Positions 53,555 through 63,297 of a stretch of DNA of 64,000 bases are shown piece after piece (the first letter of the stretch is position 1; every line of letters begins with the position of its first letter). The DNA is from Leptospira brenneri (GTDB lineage: Bacteria; Spirochaetota; Leptospiria; Leptospirales; Leptospiraceae). Location of the stretch: the NCBI RefSeq assembly GCF_002812125.1, contig NZ_NPDQ01000003.1:1-64000 (forward strand). Reading direction: 5' to 3'. The notes below the pieces were generated by a model. The model made no database searches, was not told where the DNA came from, and was given only the letters and a program-made list of their open reading frames with translations. The position numbers and the translations under genes were made by a program.

Positions 53555-55738
53555 TTATGAAATTATCTCTAATGGTGTGTATGCCAATAAGAATTTTTTA
53601 TCTAAATGGGAACCGAATCTGACTTCTACTTTGCGATTGTCTCCTGATCCAGAAACAGTCAAAATTCGCCCTTCTCCGTAGACTTTATGACGCACTTTCG
53701 TTCCCACTTGGTAGTCCCCATCCCCAGTTTTGGCAAGGACCGATTCAAATTTTTCTTCCGACTTTTGGAATCTCTCTGCACGCGGGGCAAACTCAGGCCT
53801 ACGAACTCCATACCGGTTTTCTGTAAATTCACCTTCTAGGTATTGGTTCGGAAGTTCCTCTAAAAATTGAGAGGGAAGTCTTGCTTCTACATCTCCAAAT
53901 TTTCTTGTAAACCTTGAAAAACTAATCTCTAAATTTTTTCTAGCCCGAGTGATGGCCACATAAGCAAGCCTTCTTTCTTCTTCCAATCCATCGGCCGAAT
54001 CAATCGATAAAAAATGGGGAAAGGTTCCCTCTTCCATTCCCGCCATAAAAACATGTTGGAATTCCAAACCTTTGGCATTGTGAACTGTCATTAGGATCAC
54101 ATAGTCCGGTAAATCTTTTGTATTGTCTTCGCTAGTGATGAGAGAGATATTTCCAAGGTATTCTTCGAGTGTGGCTTCAGGATTATTTTCTTCAAATTCT
54201 TTCAGTGCATTGACAAATTCATTTAAATTGGAAAGCCGAGAAAAAGAATCTTCTGTTCCTTCATTTTCTAAAAACTCCCGGTAACCCGAATGTTCCAAAA
54301 CTTCATAAGCAATTTCTGAGGGAGTTTTTTTTCCAAGATCTTCCATTGCAGAATCAAACATCCTGTACAAAGAACTCAACTTTTGTAAGGTTCCCTTTTT
54401 GATTTCAGGAACTGCTTTCCCCAAACATTCGAATAAAGAAATACCTTCATTCACTGAATGAGATAACAAACGACTCACCGTTGTATCACCGATCCCACGT
54501 GGAGGTGAGTTAATAATCCGAAGGAGTGAGGTAGAGTCCACGGGATTCACAACAACAGAAAGGTAAGCAATTAAATCCTTTACCTCTTTTCTGTCAAAAA
54601 ATCGAAAACCCCCAAAAATCTTATAAGGAATGGCTCTTTTTCGTAAGGCCTCTTCAAAGTATCGGGACTGGGAATTGGTTCTATAAAAAACAGCAAACTG
54701 AGAATACTTTTGTCCTCGTCTCACCCCAGATTGAATTTTTTGAACAATTCCTTCCGCTTCTTCCAGTTCATTTTGATAAGAACTGAGTTTGATTTTATCG
54801 CCCATTGGATTTTCAGTGCGAAGGGTTTTATTAGTTCTTTGTTTGTTATTGGAAATTAACGCAGCAGCCGTTTCGATAATGGTTTTTGTGGAACGATAGT
54901 TTTCTTCCAACTTAACCACAACGGCTTCAGGATAATCTTTTTTGAAATTTAGAATATTCGAAATATCCGCACCACGCCAAGAATATATAGACTGGTCATC
55001 ATCGCCCACAACACATAAGTTTTTATGGAATGAAGAAAGTGACTGAACCAAGTGATATTGGATTTTATTTGTATCTTGGTATTCATCTACCATGATGTAT
55101 TTCCATAACCTTTGGTATTTTTCCAAAATCACAGGGAAATCACGGAACAAAATTACGGTTTTTAAAATTAGGTCTCCAAAATCGAGAGCGTTTCTTAGAT
55201 CCTTTCTTTTTTCATATTCTAAAAAAACGGAAGCAATTGTCTTTGTATAAGAATCATCTGCCTTTTTTTTGGCATATTCTTCAGCAGTCATAAACGAATC
55301 TTTTGCACCGGAAAACGTATTAGCAAGGCTTGAAGGACGAAACTCTTTTGTATCCATATCCTTGGATTTTAGAATTTCTTTAATGAGGGATTCTTGCATA
55401 TCGCTGTCATAAACAGTGAAATTATTTCCAAGTCCTAAGGCTTTACCTTCTCTCCGAAGTAAATACAAACAAAGTGAGTGAAAGGTTCTCACCAAAGGTT
55501 CCCCACTCCCCTCAGGTAATAAACTGCGACAACGAGTGCGCATTTCTTCTGCGGCTTTGTTCGTAAAGGTAACAGCTAGAATTTGGTTCGGATAAACCTT
55601 ATGATTTAAAATTAAGTTGGCAATCCGGTAGGTGATCACTCGGGTTTTTCCAGAACCCGCGCCAGCTAAAATCAGTAGAGGACCTTCTACTGACTCAACT
55701 GCTTTTTTTTGTTCGGAATTGAGTCCAACTAACTCCAC
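53555..55738 (-). CDS. UvrD/PcrA-type DNA helicase
   Basis: The 727-residue superfamily 1A helicase has all motifs: LLILAGAGSGKTRVITYRIANLI (I), ILAVTFTNKAAEEMRTR (Ia), YIMVDEYQDTNKIQYHLV (II), CVVGDDDQSIYSWRGAD (III), VVKLEENYRSTKTI (IV), VILMTVHNAKGLEFQHVF (V) and RRLAYVAITRARKNLEISF (VI). The C-terminus carries the Tudor-like KVRHKVYGEGRI segment found in PcrA/UvrD, which binds RNA polymerase. It unwinds DNA in repair and at transcription-replication conflicts. It follows bamA without a gap. Confidence 0.95.
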   Translation of the reverse strand: MELVGLNSEQKKAVESVEGPLLILAGAGSGKTRVITYRIANLILNHKVYPNQILAVTFTNKAAEEMRTRCRSLLPEGSGEPLVRTFHSLCLYLLRREGKALGLGNNFTVYDSDMQESLIKEILKSKDMDTKEFRPSSLANTFSGAKDSFMTAEEYAKKKADDSYTKTIASVFLEYEKRKDLRNALDFGDLILKTVILFRDFPVILEKYQRLWKYIMVDEYQDTNKIQYHLVQSLSSFHKNLCVVGDDDQSIYSWRGADISNILNFKKDYPEAVVVKLEENYRSTKTIIETAAALISNNKQRTNKTLRTENPMGDKIKLSSYQNELEEAEGIVQKIQSGVRRGQKYSQFAVFYRTNSQSRYFEEALRKRAIPYKIFGGFRFFDRKEVKDLIAYLSVVVNPVDSTSLLRIINSPPRGIGDTTVSRLLSHSVNEGISLFECLGKAVPEIKKGTLQKLSSLYRMFDSAMEDLGKKTPSEIAYEVLEHSGYREFLENEGTEDSFSRLSNLNEFVNALKEFEENNPEATLEEYLGNISLITSEDNTKDLPDYVILMTVHNAKGLEFQHVFMAGMEEGTFPHFLSIDSADGLEEERRLAYVAITRARKNLEISFSRFTRKFGDVEARLPSQFLEELPNQYLEGEFTENRYGVRRPEFAPRAERFQKSEEKFESVLAKTGDGDYQVGTKVRHKVYGEGRILTVSGSGDNRKVEVRFGSHLDKKFLLAYTPLEIIS

Positions 55739-58615
55739 TTAGAATCGCATATCTCCAATACCAAAAACAAACTGAAAACTGTTGTTATCGGGATAGAGTC
55801 CGAAAGGTCTGTCTTCCACTCCCGTATAACGGATCCTTTGTGCAAAATACAAACGAAGCGGTAATACTGGAATTTGAATTCTGAGACCAAAACCCCAAGA
55901 GAAGCGAAAGTTCGACATAGATAAGTTCTTACTAGATAAAACCAAATTCCCTGGATCGTTCACAACTAAAGGAGATTCCGGTAATTTTTGCCCATAGGAA
56001 TTATAGTTCTCATAGAGATAAGTCTCAACAGGTTCTGAATAACGTTGCGCTCGAACTAAATTATCGTAATTTTTAAAGAACTCTTTTCTTTCCCCAACAG
56101 CGCGGTTGATTTGTTCATACATAGCACCGGCATCAAAGAAAATCACAAACCATAATAAGGAAGGTTCAATAGGAAATCTTAACTCAGATGTAAATAAAAC
56201 CCGGCTTGAGGCCCCATCTTTCCATTCATCAGGATAGTATTTATCATCAAAGAACCATCCACGAAGAGATTCATATCCCCCGAGAAAAAGCCTATCTTGT
56301 ACTTGAATATAAGGAATTCGTTCCTTATCTTGATTTTTATATTTTGGTGTTCTTTCAAAGGTAAAGACCGATGAAGTTCTGAACTGTTGCACCACACGCC
56401 AGCGCCTAAGTGCGTTTTTACGAATGAGTCCAAAGAAAGTATAATCAAACCAAGTATGGTAATATTCCAAAATCGGGCTGAATTGGTCGAAATGACTCTC
56501 TCCACCAAGGAACTGGCCCACATTGTCCACAGAGAAAATTAAATTAAAACCTTGGGTCGAATTGAATACGTTATCCCGGCTATCATAAGCAATACCATTT
56601 GTTAGCTGAGAACGAAATTGCCAACCTCGATCCACCTCGGCCAAAACCTGATCAGATACAAGTGATGTTGGTCTCGTTGATGCAAAGAAAGAAGGGGAAT
56701 AACGATGGAAGTGGGTCCAGTTGATGAGGAACCTATGGCCAAGTCCTGCGCTCACCCCCACCCCAGAACGTTCATACGAAGCAACTTCTTTAATTCCTTG
56801 GTTGTTGTTTTCAGTGATGGAAGTAGCACCCACATACAAAGTACGAGAAGAATAAAAAGCGGAAAGTGTGAGCGACCAAGGTTTATCCATAAACCAAGGT
56901 TCTGTCCAAGAAATTTGTAAATAACGTCGGATCGGTCCAAACTCCACCCGGCCTGTAATTTGTTGGCCAGATCCGTTTAAGTTATTTTCACCTAACTGAG
57001 TAAAAATGGAGAATCCAGTAATGGTTCCGTATCCTCCACCCATGGAAACCGTTCCTGTCGGTTGCTCCACAAGTTCGATAATGAGGTTCATTTTGGTTTC
57101 ATCAGAACCAGGTCTCATATTAAAGTTAACTTCTTTAAAGTAACCTAAGTTAAAAATACGTTCTCTGGACCTGTTGACCAAAGTTGAGTTAAAAAGATCA
57201 CCTGGTTTAAAAAGAAGTTCTCTTCGGATCACCCGGTCCTGGGTTTTTTTATTCCCTTTAATGATGATATTCTCAATAAAGGCTAAATTATTTTCACGAA
57301 TGGTAAAATCGACGTGAATGAATTTTTTTCCTCTAAGTTCCGGTTCTTCTTCATATATCTTTCTTAACTTAGCAACATTAAGGCGATTGTACTCTTCATT
57401 ACAATCCGAGACAGCATCAGCACTTCCTCGTTTTTCACAATTTTCATAACGAGACAAAGACCCATCGCTCAGTTCAATCACCTTCCTACGAGGGATAACT
57501 TGCGCAAATAAATACCCTTTGGCTGAATAAGCTTCGTTGATGGAAGCCCGATCTTTTTGGAATTTGGATTCATCAAAAACTTGGCCTACGTCTGCAGGTG
57601 CAAATTCATATTGGTCTTCCAAAAACTTAGTGGGATAAACAGGGGACCATTCTTCTTTGGGAGTTCCAACGGGGTTATTTTCTTTATTCAAAAATTGCGG
57701 CATTCCATTCGGCGCAATCGTTAGATCGTGACTTGTGGAATAACCGTTATAAAAATACTGCTCCCCTTCAATGATCTTAAAGTTAACAATAACAACTCGT
57801 TTGTCTTTTTTAAGAGGATTTTCCCAACGAATTTCCCAGTTAGTCCCTTCATTACTAAGCTCCGCATCCACATACCCTCTGGATTTTAAATAACCAGCAA
57901 TTTTCTGTTTATCAGATTCGAAGGCAGATTCTTTAAATACACCCGATTCAATGATCCCACTTTCTTTGAGATCCATAATCCCTTGGATATCATAAGTATC
58001 AATTTCACTATTTCCGAAAATATTAATTTTACTAACGGGAATTTCTTCCCCTTCATCAATAATAAACTTCACCTTTACCGTGTTAGTTTCTGGGTTTACG
58101 GGTTCCGTTTCAAAACGAACATAGGCAAGAAAAAAACCTTCATCTCGGTATTTCTTTAAAATAACTTCCTTGGAGAGGGTCACTTTTTTAGGAGTGATGA
58201 CTTCGTTTTCTTTTAGCGGAATTTTATCGCGTAAGTCGGAAGGGAAAACCTCATCGGCACCAATAAAATCAATGTCTTTGATCCGCGGTCGTTCTTTGAT
58301 CACAACAAGGATTTTGACACCATCTCCATCAGCTTCCCCTTGGATATCGATATGATAAAAGAACCCTGAAACAAATAAGGCTCTCATATCTGCATTCAAA
58401 AGACCTTGCGACAACTGCATTCCAGGTCGCATGTCCATTAATTCTAAAATGTCATCAGAAGAAGTGTTGATATTTCCTTTAAATTCAATTTTGGTAATGA
58501 CTTTATCAATAAAGACTGACCTGTTCGACCAAAGGGAAACCCACTCTGCCGAAACTAATAGAAGGAGAGATAAAACAAAAAGGCTAAAAAATTTAATTTT
58601 TTTTCGTATGTTCAA
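55739..58615 (-). CDS. bamA: Outer-membrane assembly factor BamA (Omp85)
   Basis: The 958-residue protein has a signal region (FFSLFVLSLLLLVSAEW), about five POTRA domains (starting KVITKIEFKGNINTSSDDILELM), and a C-terminal Omp85 barrel with LFLGGYESLRGWFFDDKYYPDE, the conserved VRGF-type loop here read as LRGW. The last residue is phenylalanine (GIGDMRF), the outer-membrane signal. BamA folds and inserts barrel proteins. It is longer than E. coli BamA (about 810), mostly from an extra region between POTRA 3 and 4 with many charged residues. It is followed by the helicase gene and preceded by exbD. Confidence 0.94.
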   Translation of the reverse strand: MNIRKKIKFFSLFVLSLLLLVSAEWVSLWSNRSVFIDKVITKIEFKGNINTSSDDILELMDMRPGMQLSQGLLNADMRALFVSGFFYHIDIQGEADGDGVKILVVIKERPRIKDIDFIGADEVFPSDLRDKIPLKENEVITPKKVTLSKEVILKKYRDEGFFLAYVRFETEPVNPETNTVKVKFIIDEGEEIPVSKINIFGNSEIDTYDIQGIMDLKESGIIESGVFKESAFESDKQKIAGYLKSRGYVDAELSNEGTNWEIRWENPLKKDKRVVIVNFKIIEGEQYFYNGYSTSHDLTIAPNGMPQFLNKENNPVGTPKEEWSPVYPTKFLEDQYEFAPADVGQVFDESKFQKDRASINEAYSAKGYLFAQVIPRRKVIELSDGSLSRYENCEKRGSADAVSDCNEEYNRLNVAKLRKIYEEEPELRGKKFIHVDFTIRENNLAFIENIIIKGNKKTQDRVIRRELLFKPGDLFNSTLVNRSRERIFNLGYFKEVNFNMRPGSDETKMNLIIELVEQPTGTVSMGGGYGTITGFSIFTQLGENNLNGSGQQITGRVEFGPIRRYLQISWTEPWFMDKPWSLTLSAFYSSRTLYVGATSITENNNQGIKEVASYERSGVGVSAGLGHRFLINWTHFHRYSPSFFASTRPTSLVSDQVLAEVDRGWQFRSQLTNGIAYDSRDNVFNSTQGFNLIFSVDNVGQFLGGESHFDQFSPILEYYHTWFDYTFFGLIRKNALRRWRVVQQFRTSSVFTFERTPKYKNQDKERIPYIQVQDRLFLGGYESLRGWFFDDKYYPDEWKDGASSRVLFTSELRFPIEPSLLWFVIFFDAGAMYEQINRAVGERKEFFKNYDNLVRAQRYSEPVETYLYENYNSYGQKLPESPLVVNDPGNLVLSSKNLSMSNFRFSWGFGLRIQIPVLPLRLYFAQRIRYTGVEDRPFGLYPDNNSFQFVFGIGDMRF

Positions 58616-58619
58616 AAAA

Positions 58620-59051
58620 TCACTTCGATGTGCCTTTTACCATCGCTAGGTTAAACCGGCTAACACCCGCAGCATTGACTGCATCAATTACCTTAACCAC
58701 AACTTGGTAGGACGCACCACCATCTCCACGAATAATGACTTTATTTTTTTTAGGGTCTCTTTCTTTTTCTGGACCAAGGAAACCATTGATTTTCTCAGTA
58801 AGCCCTTCCAAGGGAACGGGATCTGGACTTTGGTCCAAAAATATTTTTCCCTGTTTGTCGACAGTAATGACAAGTTCATCTTTTTGTTTTTCCTTGGCAA
58901 CACTTGAAGACCGAGGAAGTTCAACTTTCAATGCGGTGTTTTTTTCCAAGGTCGCATTCATTAAAAAATAAATTACGATAAAGGAAATAACATCAATTAA
59001 AGGCGCAAGCTCGATGTTATTAAATGATTTTTGCGTTTTGCGAAATTTCAT
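58620..59051 (-). CDS. ExbD/TolR-family protein
   Basis: The 143-residue protein has one membrane helix with the essential aspartate ([23 protein letters not shown]) and a periplasmic domain ([22 protein letters not shown], then [27 protein letters not shown]). With the ExbB-like partner it uses the proton-motive force to power TonB- or Tol-type systems. No TonB, TolA or TolB gene lies in the window. It starts six bases after the ExbB gene and ends four before bamA. Confidence 0.92.
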   Translation of the reverse strand: MKFRKTQKSFNNIELAPLIDVISFIVIYFLMNATLEKNTALKVELPRSSSVAKEKQKDELVITVDKQGKIFLDQSPDPVPLEGLTEKINGFLGPEKERDPKKNKVIIRGDGGASYQVVVKVIDAVNAAGVSRFNLAMVKGTSK

Positions 59052-59057
59052 TTAATT

Positions 59058-59675
59058 CTATCGTTTATTAAGATGAGGTAATACCAAATCTGTTACGTTT
59101 TCCATTTCTGTAATTTTTTCCTCTTTCATTCGAGAAAAAAGATTATAAAAAATGTAAGCCGGAATCGCAATTCCAAGTCCCATAGCCGTAGTGATCAAAG
59201 CCTCAGAAATCCCCACCTCTGCACCTTGTGTTCCAGCACCTTCAGCAAAAGACCGAACAATTCCGATGACCGTTCCAAGGACCCCGAGTAACGGAGCAAT
59301 GGTGGCAATGGTTCCAAGACCAGTCAGATATCTTTCCATCAAATAAACTTGTCGAAAGCCTTCTTGTCTGATGTCTTCCTCCCAGAACTGACTTCCTCTA
59401 CGTTTTAGGTCAAATGCCATACGAAGGAGGACTGCTGCAGGAGATTGCACTTCCGCTGTGAGCACATCTTTCGCTTCATCCCATTTTTGTTCACGAGCAA
59501 GTTCTCTTACCCGACGAAAATGGTCTTGAGGAATGGATTTCAGTTTCCAAAAGTAAACAAGCCGTTCCACGATGATGGTAAAACCAACGATAGAAACAAA
59601 TATGATTAAAATGGGAATGGTTTGTGGTGGAACCGAGGATATGATTGAATCTGATTTAGCGAAAGGAAAAGACAT
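59058..59675 (-). CDS. ExbB/TolQ/MotA-family proton-channel protein
   Basis: The 205-residue protein has three membrane helices: TIPILIIFVSIVGFTIIVERLV near the start, GTIATIAPLLGVLGTVIGIVRSF (the signature helix) and GISEALITTAMGLGIAIPAYIFYN. These match ExbB/TolQ, which with ExbD/TolR form the proton channel that energises outer-membrane transport or cell-envelope constriction. It is followed by the ExbD-like gene. Whether it is ExbB or TolQ cannot be told here, as no partner gene is present. Confidence 0.92.
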   Translation of the reverse strand: MSFPFAKSDSIISSVPPQTIPILIIFVSIVGFTIIVERLVYFWKLKSIPQDHFRRVRELAREQKWDEAKDVLTAEVQSPAAVLLRMAFDLKRRGSQFWEEDIRQEGFRQVYLMERYLTGLGTIATIAPLLGVLGTVIGIVRSFAEGAGTQGAEVGISEALITTAMGLGIAIPAYIFYNLFSRMKEEKITEMENVTDLVLPHLNKR

Positions 59676-59750
59676 GAATGGGACCCCATTGAAGGATTAC
59701 GAATAGAGTTTTCAGTCTTCCCTTTTTCGCCAAATACTATTTTTAGGATG

Positions 59751-61460
59751 CTAACCTGCTTTTTTCATCAGGAGATCTGTAGCAGCTTTTAAAACCGCGG
59801 AGGTTACCTGTTTGCCACCGATCATCCTAGCCAACTCCCGTTTCCTCTCTTCAAAGTCAAGAACCGAAGCCTCAGAAACTGTCCTTCCACCTTCTTGGCG
59901 TTTCTCGATCTTGATTTGGTGGTCTCCCGATGCCGCTACCTGTTGTGTGTGCGTGATGAGGAGAATTTGCGAGTTTCTTGCTAGTTTTTTAAGCTTTGCT
60001 GCCATTGCTTCTGCTGCTTCCCCTCCGAGACCCGCATCCACCTCATCCAGAACTAACATTTGGGGAGAAGGAGCTCTTTTTCCAAGCACACTCCGAAGAG
60101 CTAGCATCACCCGTGACAATTCTCCTCCCGATGCCACCTTTCGAAGAGGACGTGGCTTTTCCCCTGGATTGGCACTGAAATAGAACTCAATTTGATCTAA
60201 ACCGGACTCCGATAAAAAATAAGATTTAGAACCCTCTTCCACTTCCCCCTCAGGATTTTCTTCCCAACGAAGGACAACTTGGAGTTTTCCTCCCTCTAGT
60301 CCTAAATCAAACATCTCTTTCTGGACATCTTCCTCAAACTGAGAAATGACATTGCGGCGTAATTTGGACAGTTGAAACCCAAGTTCCTTTAGCTCAGAAA
60401 GGCATTGGTCCTTTTTGATTCGTAAAAAATCCTCATCCCCAGCTTGTTCATTCCACCTCTCTAGTTCAGATTTTTTTTCTTCCAGTAAAAGATTGATTTC
60501 GGTTAAACTTACATTGTATTTTTTCTTTAATTTTTTAATGTCTTGGAGTCTAGACTGAACCATATCCAACCTTTCAGGGCTGAAAAATAATTCCTCTTCT
60601 TCTTCGCGAATGATGGACTTAAGAGATTTTAATCTGTCATATACCTCTTCCCATTCTTCTAACATTTCCTTTTTTTCAGGAATCAAAATAGAAACCTTTT
60701 GGATGGCGTGAATGAGAGTTGGGAAAACTTTTAGAATCGAATTTTCTTTTTCTGTTAGTTCTTCTAACACCAAACGATAGTTCTCTGCTAATTTTTCACC
60801 GTTGGCAAGTAAAGATTCTTCTGAGGATAAACTTTCATCCTCTCCTTCCTTCGGAGAAACCGATTCGATCTCTTCAATTTCATATTCGAGGATTTCTTTG
60901 CGTTTCAGCATCGTTCGTCTCGTTTCCTCAAAATCGATGAGTTTTTGTTTCCAATGACGATACTGTTGTAATGCTGATTTGAATTTGAACTTTAAAGATT
61001 CCAAATTGCCGTACCGGTCAAGGAATTCCAATTGGTTGGATTTTTCTAATAAGAATAGTTGTTCATTTTGGGAATGGATCTCCGCCATGGTTTTACCGAG
61101 TTCCCGCAAATGTGTTGTGGATGCCAAACTCTCACCAATTTTAACGCGAGCCTTTCCATCTTTCATTAGTTCTTTGGTAATGATGATTTCATCCCCTGTA
61201 TAACGAAAACCTTGTTCCATCAAATAGTCCTTTGCTAAGTTTTGGCCGGTTAAAGAAAGGACTGCCTGCAAAGAATACCGCTCCTTCCCTTGCCGTATAT
61301 TGGCAGTGGAACAACGCCCTCCAAAGAGAGAAGCCAATGCATCGAAAATTAAGGATTTTCCGGCACCAGATTCACCAGTAAAGACAGAGAGACCATCCGC
61401 AAGGGAAAGCTCCAGGGACTCAAAGAGTGCAAAATCTCTAATTTTCAAATGTGTAATCAT
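59751..61460 (-). CDS. recN: DNA repair protein RecN
   Basis: The 569-residue SMC-like protein has Walker A FTGESGAGKSLIFDAL (28-43), long coiled-coil arms (about 150-370), the signature region LRKVASGGELSRVMLAL and Walker B MLVLDEVDAGLGGEAA. RecN holds DNA ends together during double-strand break repair. The domain order and length are standard. It is the first gene of a minus-strand run and diverges from the patatin gene across a 130-base gap. A TTGACT on the minus strand near 61512-61517 may be its -35, but the -10 is weak and no LexA-like box is seen. Confidence 0.95.
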   Translation of the reverse strand: MITHLKIRDFALFESLELSLADGLSVFTGESGAGKSLIFDALASLFGGRCSTANIRQGKERYSLQAVLSLTGQNLAKDYLMEQGFRYTGDEIIITKELMKDGKARVKIGESLASTTHLRELGKTMAEIHSQNEQLFLLEKSNQLEFLDRYGNLESLKFKFKSALQQYRHWKQKLIDFEETRRTMLKRKEILEYEIEEIESVSPKEGEDESLSSEESLLANGEKLAENYRLVLEELTEKENSILKVFPTLIHAIQKVSILIPEKKEMLEEWEEVYDRLKSLKSIIREEEEELFFSPERLDMVQSRLQDIKKLKKKYNVSLTEINLLLEEKKSELERWNEQAGDEDFLRIKKDQCLSELKELGFQLSKLRRNVISQFEEDVQKEMFDLGLEGGKLQVVLRWEENPEGEVEEGSKSYFLSESGLDQIEFYFSANPGEKPRPLRKVASGGELSRVMLALRSVLGKRAPSPQMLVLDEVDAGLGGEAAEAMAAKLKKLARNSQILLITHTQQVAASGDHQIKIEKRQEGGRTVSEASVLDFEERKRELARMIGGKQVTSAVLKAATDLLMKKAG

Positions 61461-61590
61461 ATAGACTCCTGTTTGCTACACATACAATTACTACTTAACA
61501 AAAGAGTAGTCAATGAAATTTTTTATTTTTGCCTAAAAAACGAAATTTCTCTCTCTTTCCTTTCTGAAACTCTGGTGGAAAAGGCACCCC

Positions 61591-63297
61591 ATGAAAGATT
61601 TAGAAGGAAAAATTCATCTCGTATCGAGCCTTCCCTTATTTCGAAGTCTCTCTCGAAAAGAAAAGGTTTGGGTGGCAGAATCGGTTCATATTGTTGAAGC
61701 GGAACGTGAGGAAGTTTTATTCACGGCAGGGGACTCCGACCGCAGTTTATTCTTAATTCTATCTGGTGGGATCAAATTATTTCTCCCGAAAAAAGGAGAA
61801 GGGAAAAGAGAGGAAGAAGTACAATACCTTAAAAAAGGAGAGTATTTTGGAATCCAATCCTTGCTAACAGGAGAAAAACATAGCCATACCGCTATTACCG
61901 TTACGGAATCTAGATTTCTTGTTCTTTCCCAAGCGGGGTTCCAAAAGTTAATCCAAAAAATTCCTTACCTTTCCATTACCTTTTCAAAAATGTTAACCAA
62001 GTCATTACGTGGGGAATTACTTGGTGGAAAAGAATATTTCCATAACTCCGTAGTCTGCCTTGTTCATTCAGATCCCATTGCGAAGGAAAATTTATCGAAA
62101 GAACTTGTCGAATCCATAGAAGAAGAATCCGGCAAAAAATCAGTGATCTTACACTTTGGACAAAATGGACAAACAGATAATCCTTATGTGAAATCCTATA
62201 AATTTAAAGATTCCGATAGAATCAAAGAAACGCTTGGCAAACATTATGCGAGCCATTCCTTTATTTTTTTGGAAGTTTTTCCTGACACAGATGAAGAGCT
62301 AAAACACCTGTTAATTGACGAAGCCGATCATATAGAAAACTATATTTCTCCTGATAAAAAAATAAATCTTTGTGATTCGATTACCACTGAATCCAAAGAA
62401 AACGAAATCCTCTATCACGAAACACAAATCCAAGATATCATCAATCATGGAAAATGGGAAATCCATATCCGTAGAAAAGCAAGAGAACTTTCCGGAGTTC
62501 AAATTGGAGTCGCTCTTGGTGGTGGTGCCGCCCTTGGACTTGCCCAAGTCGGAATTATGAAGGTAATGGAAGAAGAAGGACTCATCCCTGATATGATCGC
62601 AGGAACCAGTATCGGAGCCATCATTGGAGCCTTTTGGGCAAGCGGACTTGGATACAAGGGAATTTTACCGCTACTCAGTGAAATCGATAGTATCTTCAAA
62701 ATGTTCAAACTCGTAGATCTTTCCTTTCCAGGCCAAGGGCTTTTGCATGGAAAACATGTACGTTCTCTACTCGAAAAGTATTTAGGAGATTTATATTTTG
62801 AAGACCTTCCCATCAAACTAAGACTGATTAGTTGTGATATATCTACAAGGCAGGAAATTGTATTATCAGAAGGAAAGGTTTTGGATGCAGTGATGTCGAG
62901 TATTTCCATTCCAGGAGTTTTTGTACCCCAACCCCAAGAAAATGGAAAAACTTATGTGGATGGTGGAATTGTAAATCCTCTTCCTGTTTCTGCTTTAAGC
63001 CATGAAGGAGTTGGGAAGATCATCGCAGTCAATTCCATGCCAAGTTCCAAAGATGAAATGAAAACAAACAAACTTTTGAATTTGAATGTTTTGGATATTA
63101 TCGTCAATAGTTTGTATTCTTTACAATATCGAATTGGGAAATACAGTGCTCAAGAAGCAGATGTCTATCTCAACCCGATCCTCCCCAACTCCAATTGGTT
63201 TGAGTTTTGGAGAAGTGCAGAATTCATCCAACTAGGGGAAACTGTTGTAAAAAGCTCCCTAGAAGAAATCAAACAACTGTTTAGCGAAAAAACTTAG
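61591..63297 (+). CDS. Cyclic-nucleotide-domain and patatin-like phospholipase
   Basis: The 568-residue protein has three parts. Residues 1-145 are a cyclic-nucleotide-binding fold (LFRSLSRKEKVWVAESVHI, FTAGDSDRSLFLILSGGIKLF). Residues about 150-295 form a middle domain of unknown kind. Residues 300-565 are a patatin domain with the oxyanion stretch LGGGAALGLAQVG, the nucleophile elbow GTSIG (S340) and the aspartate of DGGIVNPLP (D457). The Ser-Asp dyad is intact, so lipid hydrolysis is likely; neuropathy-target-esterase relatives share this plan. The cNMP loop reads FGIQSLLTGEKHSHTA and lacks the usual Glu and Arg that bind the nucleotide. AAGG lies six bases before the ATG. Confidence 0.92.
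   Translation: MKDLEGKIHLVSSLPLFRSLSRKEKVWVAESVHIVEAEREEVLFTAGDSDRSLFLILSGGIKLFLPKKGEGKREEEVQYLKKGEYFGIQSLLTGEKHSHTAITVTESRFLVLSQAGFQKLIQKIPYLSITFSKMLTKSLRGELLGGKEYFHNSVVCLVHSDPIAKENLSKELVESIEEESGKKSVILHFGQNGQTDNPYVKSYKFKDSDRIKETLGKHYASHSFIFLEVFPDTDEELKHLLIDEADHIENYISPDKKINLCDSITTESKENEILYHETQIQDIINHGKWEIHIRRKARELSGVQIGVALGGGAALGLAQVGIMKVMEEEGLIPDMIAGTSIGAIIGAFWASGLGYKGILPLLSEIDSIFKMFKLVDLSFPGQGLLHGKHVRSLLEKYLGDLYFEDLPIKLRLISCDISTRQEIVLSEGKVLDAVMSSISIPGVFVPQPQENGKTYVDGGIVNPLPVSALSHEGVGKIIAVNSMPSSKDEMKTNKLLNLNVLDIIVNSLYSLQYRIGKYSAQEADVYLNPILPNSNWFEFWRSAEFIQLGETVVKSSLEEIKQLFSEKT

Noticed and set aside
61461..61590. LexA/SOS box in the recN promoter
   Set aside because: No TTTGN5CAAA-like palindrome is present in the gap; one TTTTG half site has no partner.
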